Positions 63,781-64,000 of a stretch of 64,000 bases of DNA are shown here, one piece after another. This DNA comes from Rhizobium giardinii bv. giardinii H152 (lineage in GTDB: Bacteria > Pseudomonadota > Alphaproteobacteria > Rhizobiales > Rhizobiaceae), in contig NZ_KB902646.1 in assembly GCF_000379605.1 (NCBI RefSeq), positions 62,001 through 126,000 of the forward strand, in the 5' to 3' direction. The notes under the pieces are model-generated. The model had not been told where the DNA came from and made no database searches. It saw only the letters and a list, made by a program, of their open reading frames with translations. Each line of letters starts with the position of its first letter. Position 1 is the first letter of the stretch. The position numbers and the translations under genes are program-made.

Positions 63781-63806
63781 ATATGTATACTGTTTGTATG
63801 CATAAT
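63781..63806. promoter_or_regulatory. Candidate GntR-type operator/promoter between divergent hydroxyproline genes
   Basis: Related half-sites TATGTATAC (63782-63790) and TTTGTATGC (63793-63801) in an AT-rich patch between the divergent aconitase X and Ldh2-family genes. GntR-family regulators often control hydroxyproline genes and prefer TTGTATAC-like sites; no such regulator is in the window. Confidence 0.4.
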
Positions 63807-63856
63807 TTCAATCGCCAGCCTGTTGTAGTCGGCGCGCACTGTCTGAGAGACCAAAG

Positions 63857-64000
63857 ATGACGCAAACTTGCACTTTGACGATTGCCGCCCTTTACGAGCG
63901 TGTCGAAGCGATCTTCCTTAAGGCGGGCCTGAATGCATTCCAGGCCGGTGCGCTCGCCCGCGTGATCGTCGCTGGCGAGCGGGATGCCTGCAAATCGCAC
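63857..64000 (+). CDS. Ldh2/malate dehydrogenase-family reductase, 3'-truncated by window edge
   Basis: First 48 codons from the ATG at 63857: MTQTCTLTIAALYERVEAIF..., VAGERDACKSH. The ER(D)xCxSHG segment marks the NADPH-dependent Ldh2 family that includes Delta1-pyrroline-2-carboxylate reductase (LhpD/DpkA). Divergent from the aconitase X operon. This enzyme would reduce the dehydratase product to L-proline, completing the 3-hydroxyproline route. Only the N-terminus is visible. Confidence 0.75.
   Translation, partial: MTQTCTLTIAALYERVEAIFLKAGLNAFQAGALARVIVAGERDACKSH

Noticed and set aside
63677..64000. 107-codon minus frame at the right edge
   Set aside because: Covers the divergent promoter and the antisense of the Ldh2-family gene, which has the real protein motif; only its last 22 codons are noted as a possible leader.
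1..64000. tRNA, rRNA, CRISPR, conjugative oriT or tra-box sequences
   Set aside because: None could be recognised by eye on either strand.

Overview
The window looks like part of a large repABC plasmid or chromid from a member of the Rhizobiaceae (Rhizobium, Agrobacterium or Ensifer type). The evidence is a complete repA-repB-repC operon on the minus strand (36139-32546) with a countertranscribed-RNA gene between repB and repC, high-GC coding throughout, and many ABC uptake systems each linked to a catabolic operon. No rRNA, tRNA or CRISPR array was seen.

Left arm (1-22.1 kb, mostly plus strand). (a) 2-4804: the end of a BMP-family (nucleoside-type) ABC transporter operon carrying two isochorismatase-fold amidohydrolases, one closely resembling biuret hydrolase BiuH, and a small cupin; this suggests uptake and hydrolysis of a ureide-like nitrogen compound. 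(b) 4989-13227: a LacI repressor divergent from a sugar operon with a TIM-barrel isomerase, a complete CUT1 transporter and a GMC oxidoreductase resembling glucoside 3-dehydrogenases; two palindromic LacI-type operators lie between them. (c) 13905-22089: an overlapping operon with a Rieske-only protein, a Rieske-oxygenase catalytic subunit lacking its own cluster, a GST-like protein, an 8-oxoguanine/guanine-deaminase-like amidohydrolase and a complete BMP-type transporter. This resembles the NdmC/NdmD/NdmE split arrangement of methylxanthine N-demethylation and is the most interesting system here.

Centre (22.1-44 kb). A degraded and regulatory zone: an IS91-type transposase scrap, a GNAT gene, an 11-copy 9-bp tandem repeat, two class III nucleotide-cyclase/TPR proteins, a frameshifted LysR gene, the repABC module, a truncated tyrosine recombinase, an IS21 IstA remnant, a serine recombinase, a broken ROK gene, and small orphans. 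Palindromes sharing a TTGTAC/GTACAA core lie upstream of repA, the truncated integrase and the serine recombinase.

Right arm (44-64 kb, minus strand until the last gene). (d) 55771-44378: a ribose-type ABC transporter, SorC regulator, aldo/keto reductase, GlpD-like dehydrogenase, LsrF/DhnA-type aldolase, FGGY kinase and choline-dehydrogenase-like GMC enzyme, forming a coherent sugar or polyol operon whose parts overlap with the Lsr (AI-2) system. (e) 56324-60748: two DUF1801 proteins, a diguanylate cyclase and an S10-family peptidase. (f) 60945-64000: a 3-hydroxyproline module with a proline-racemase-family enzyme lacking both catalytic cysteines, a fused aconitase X, and the start of a divergent Ldh2-family reductase fitting Delta1-pyrroline-2-carboxylate reduction.
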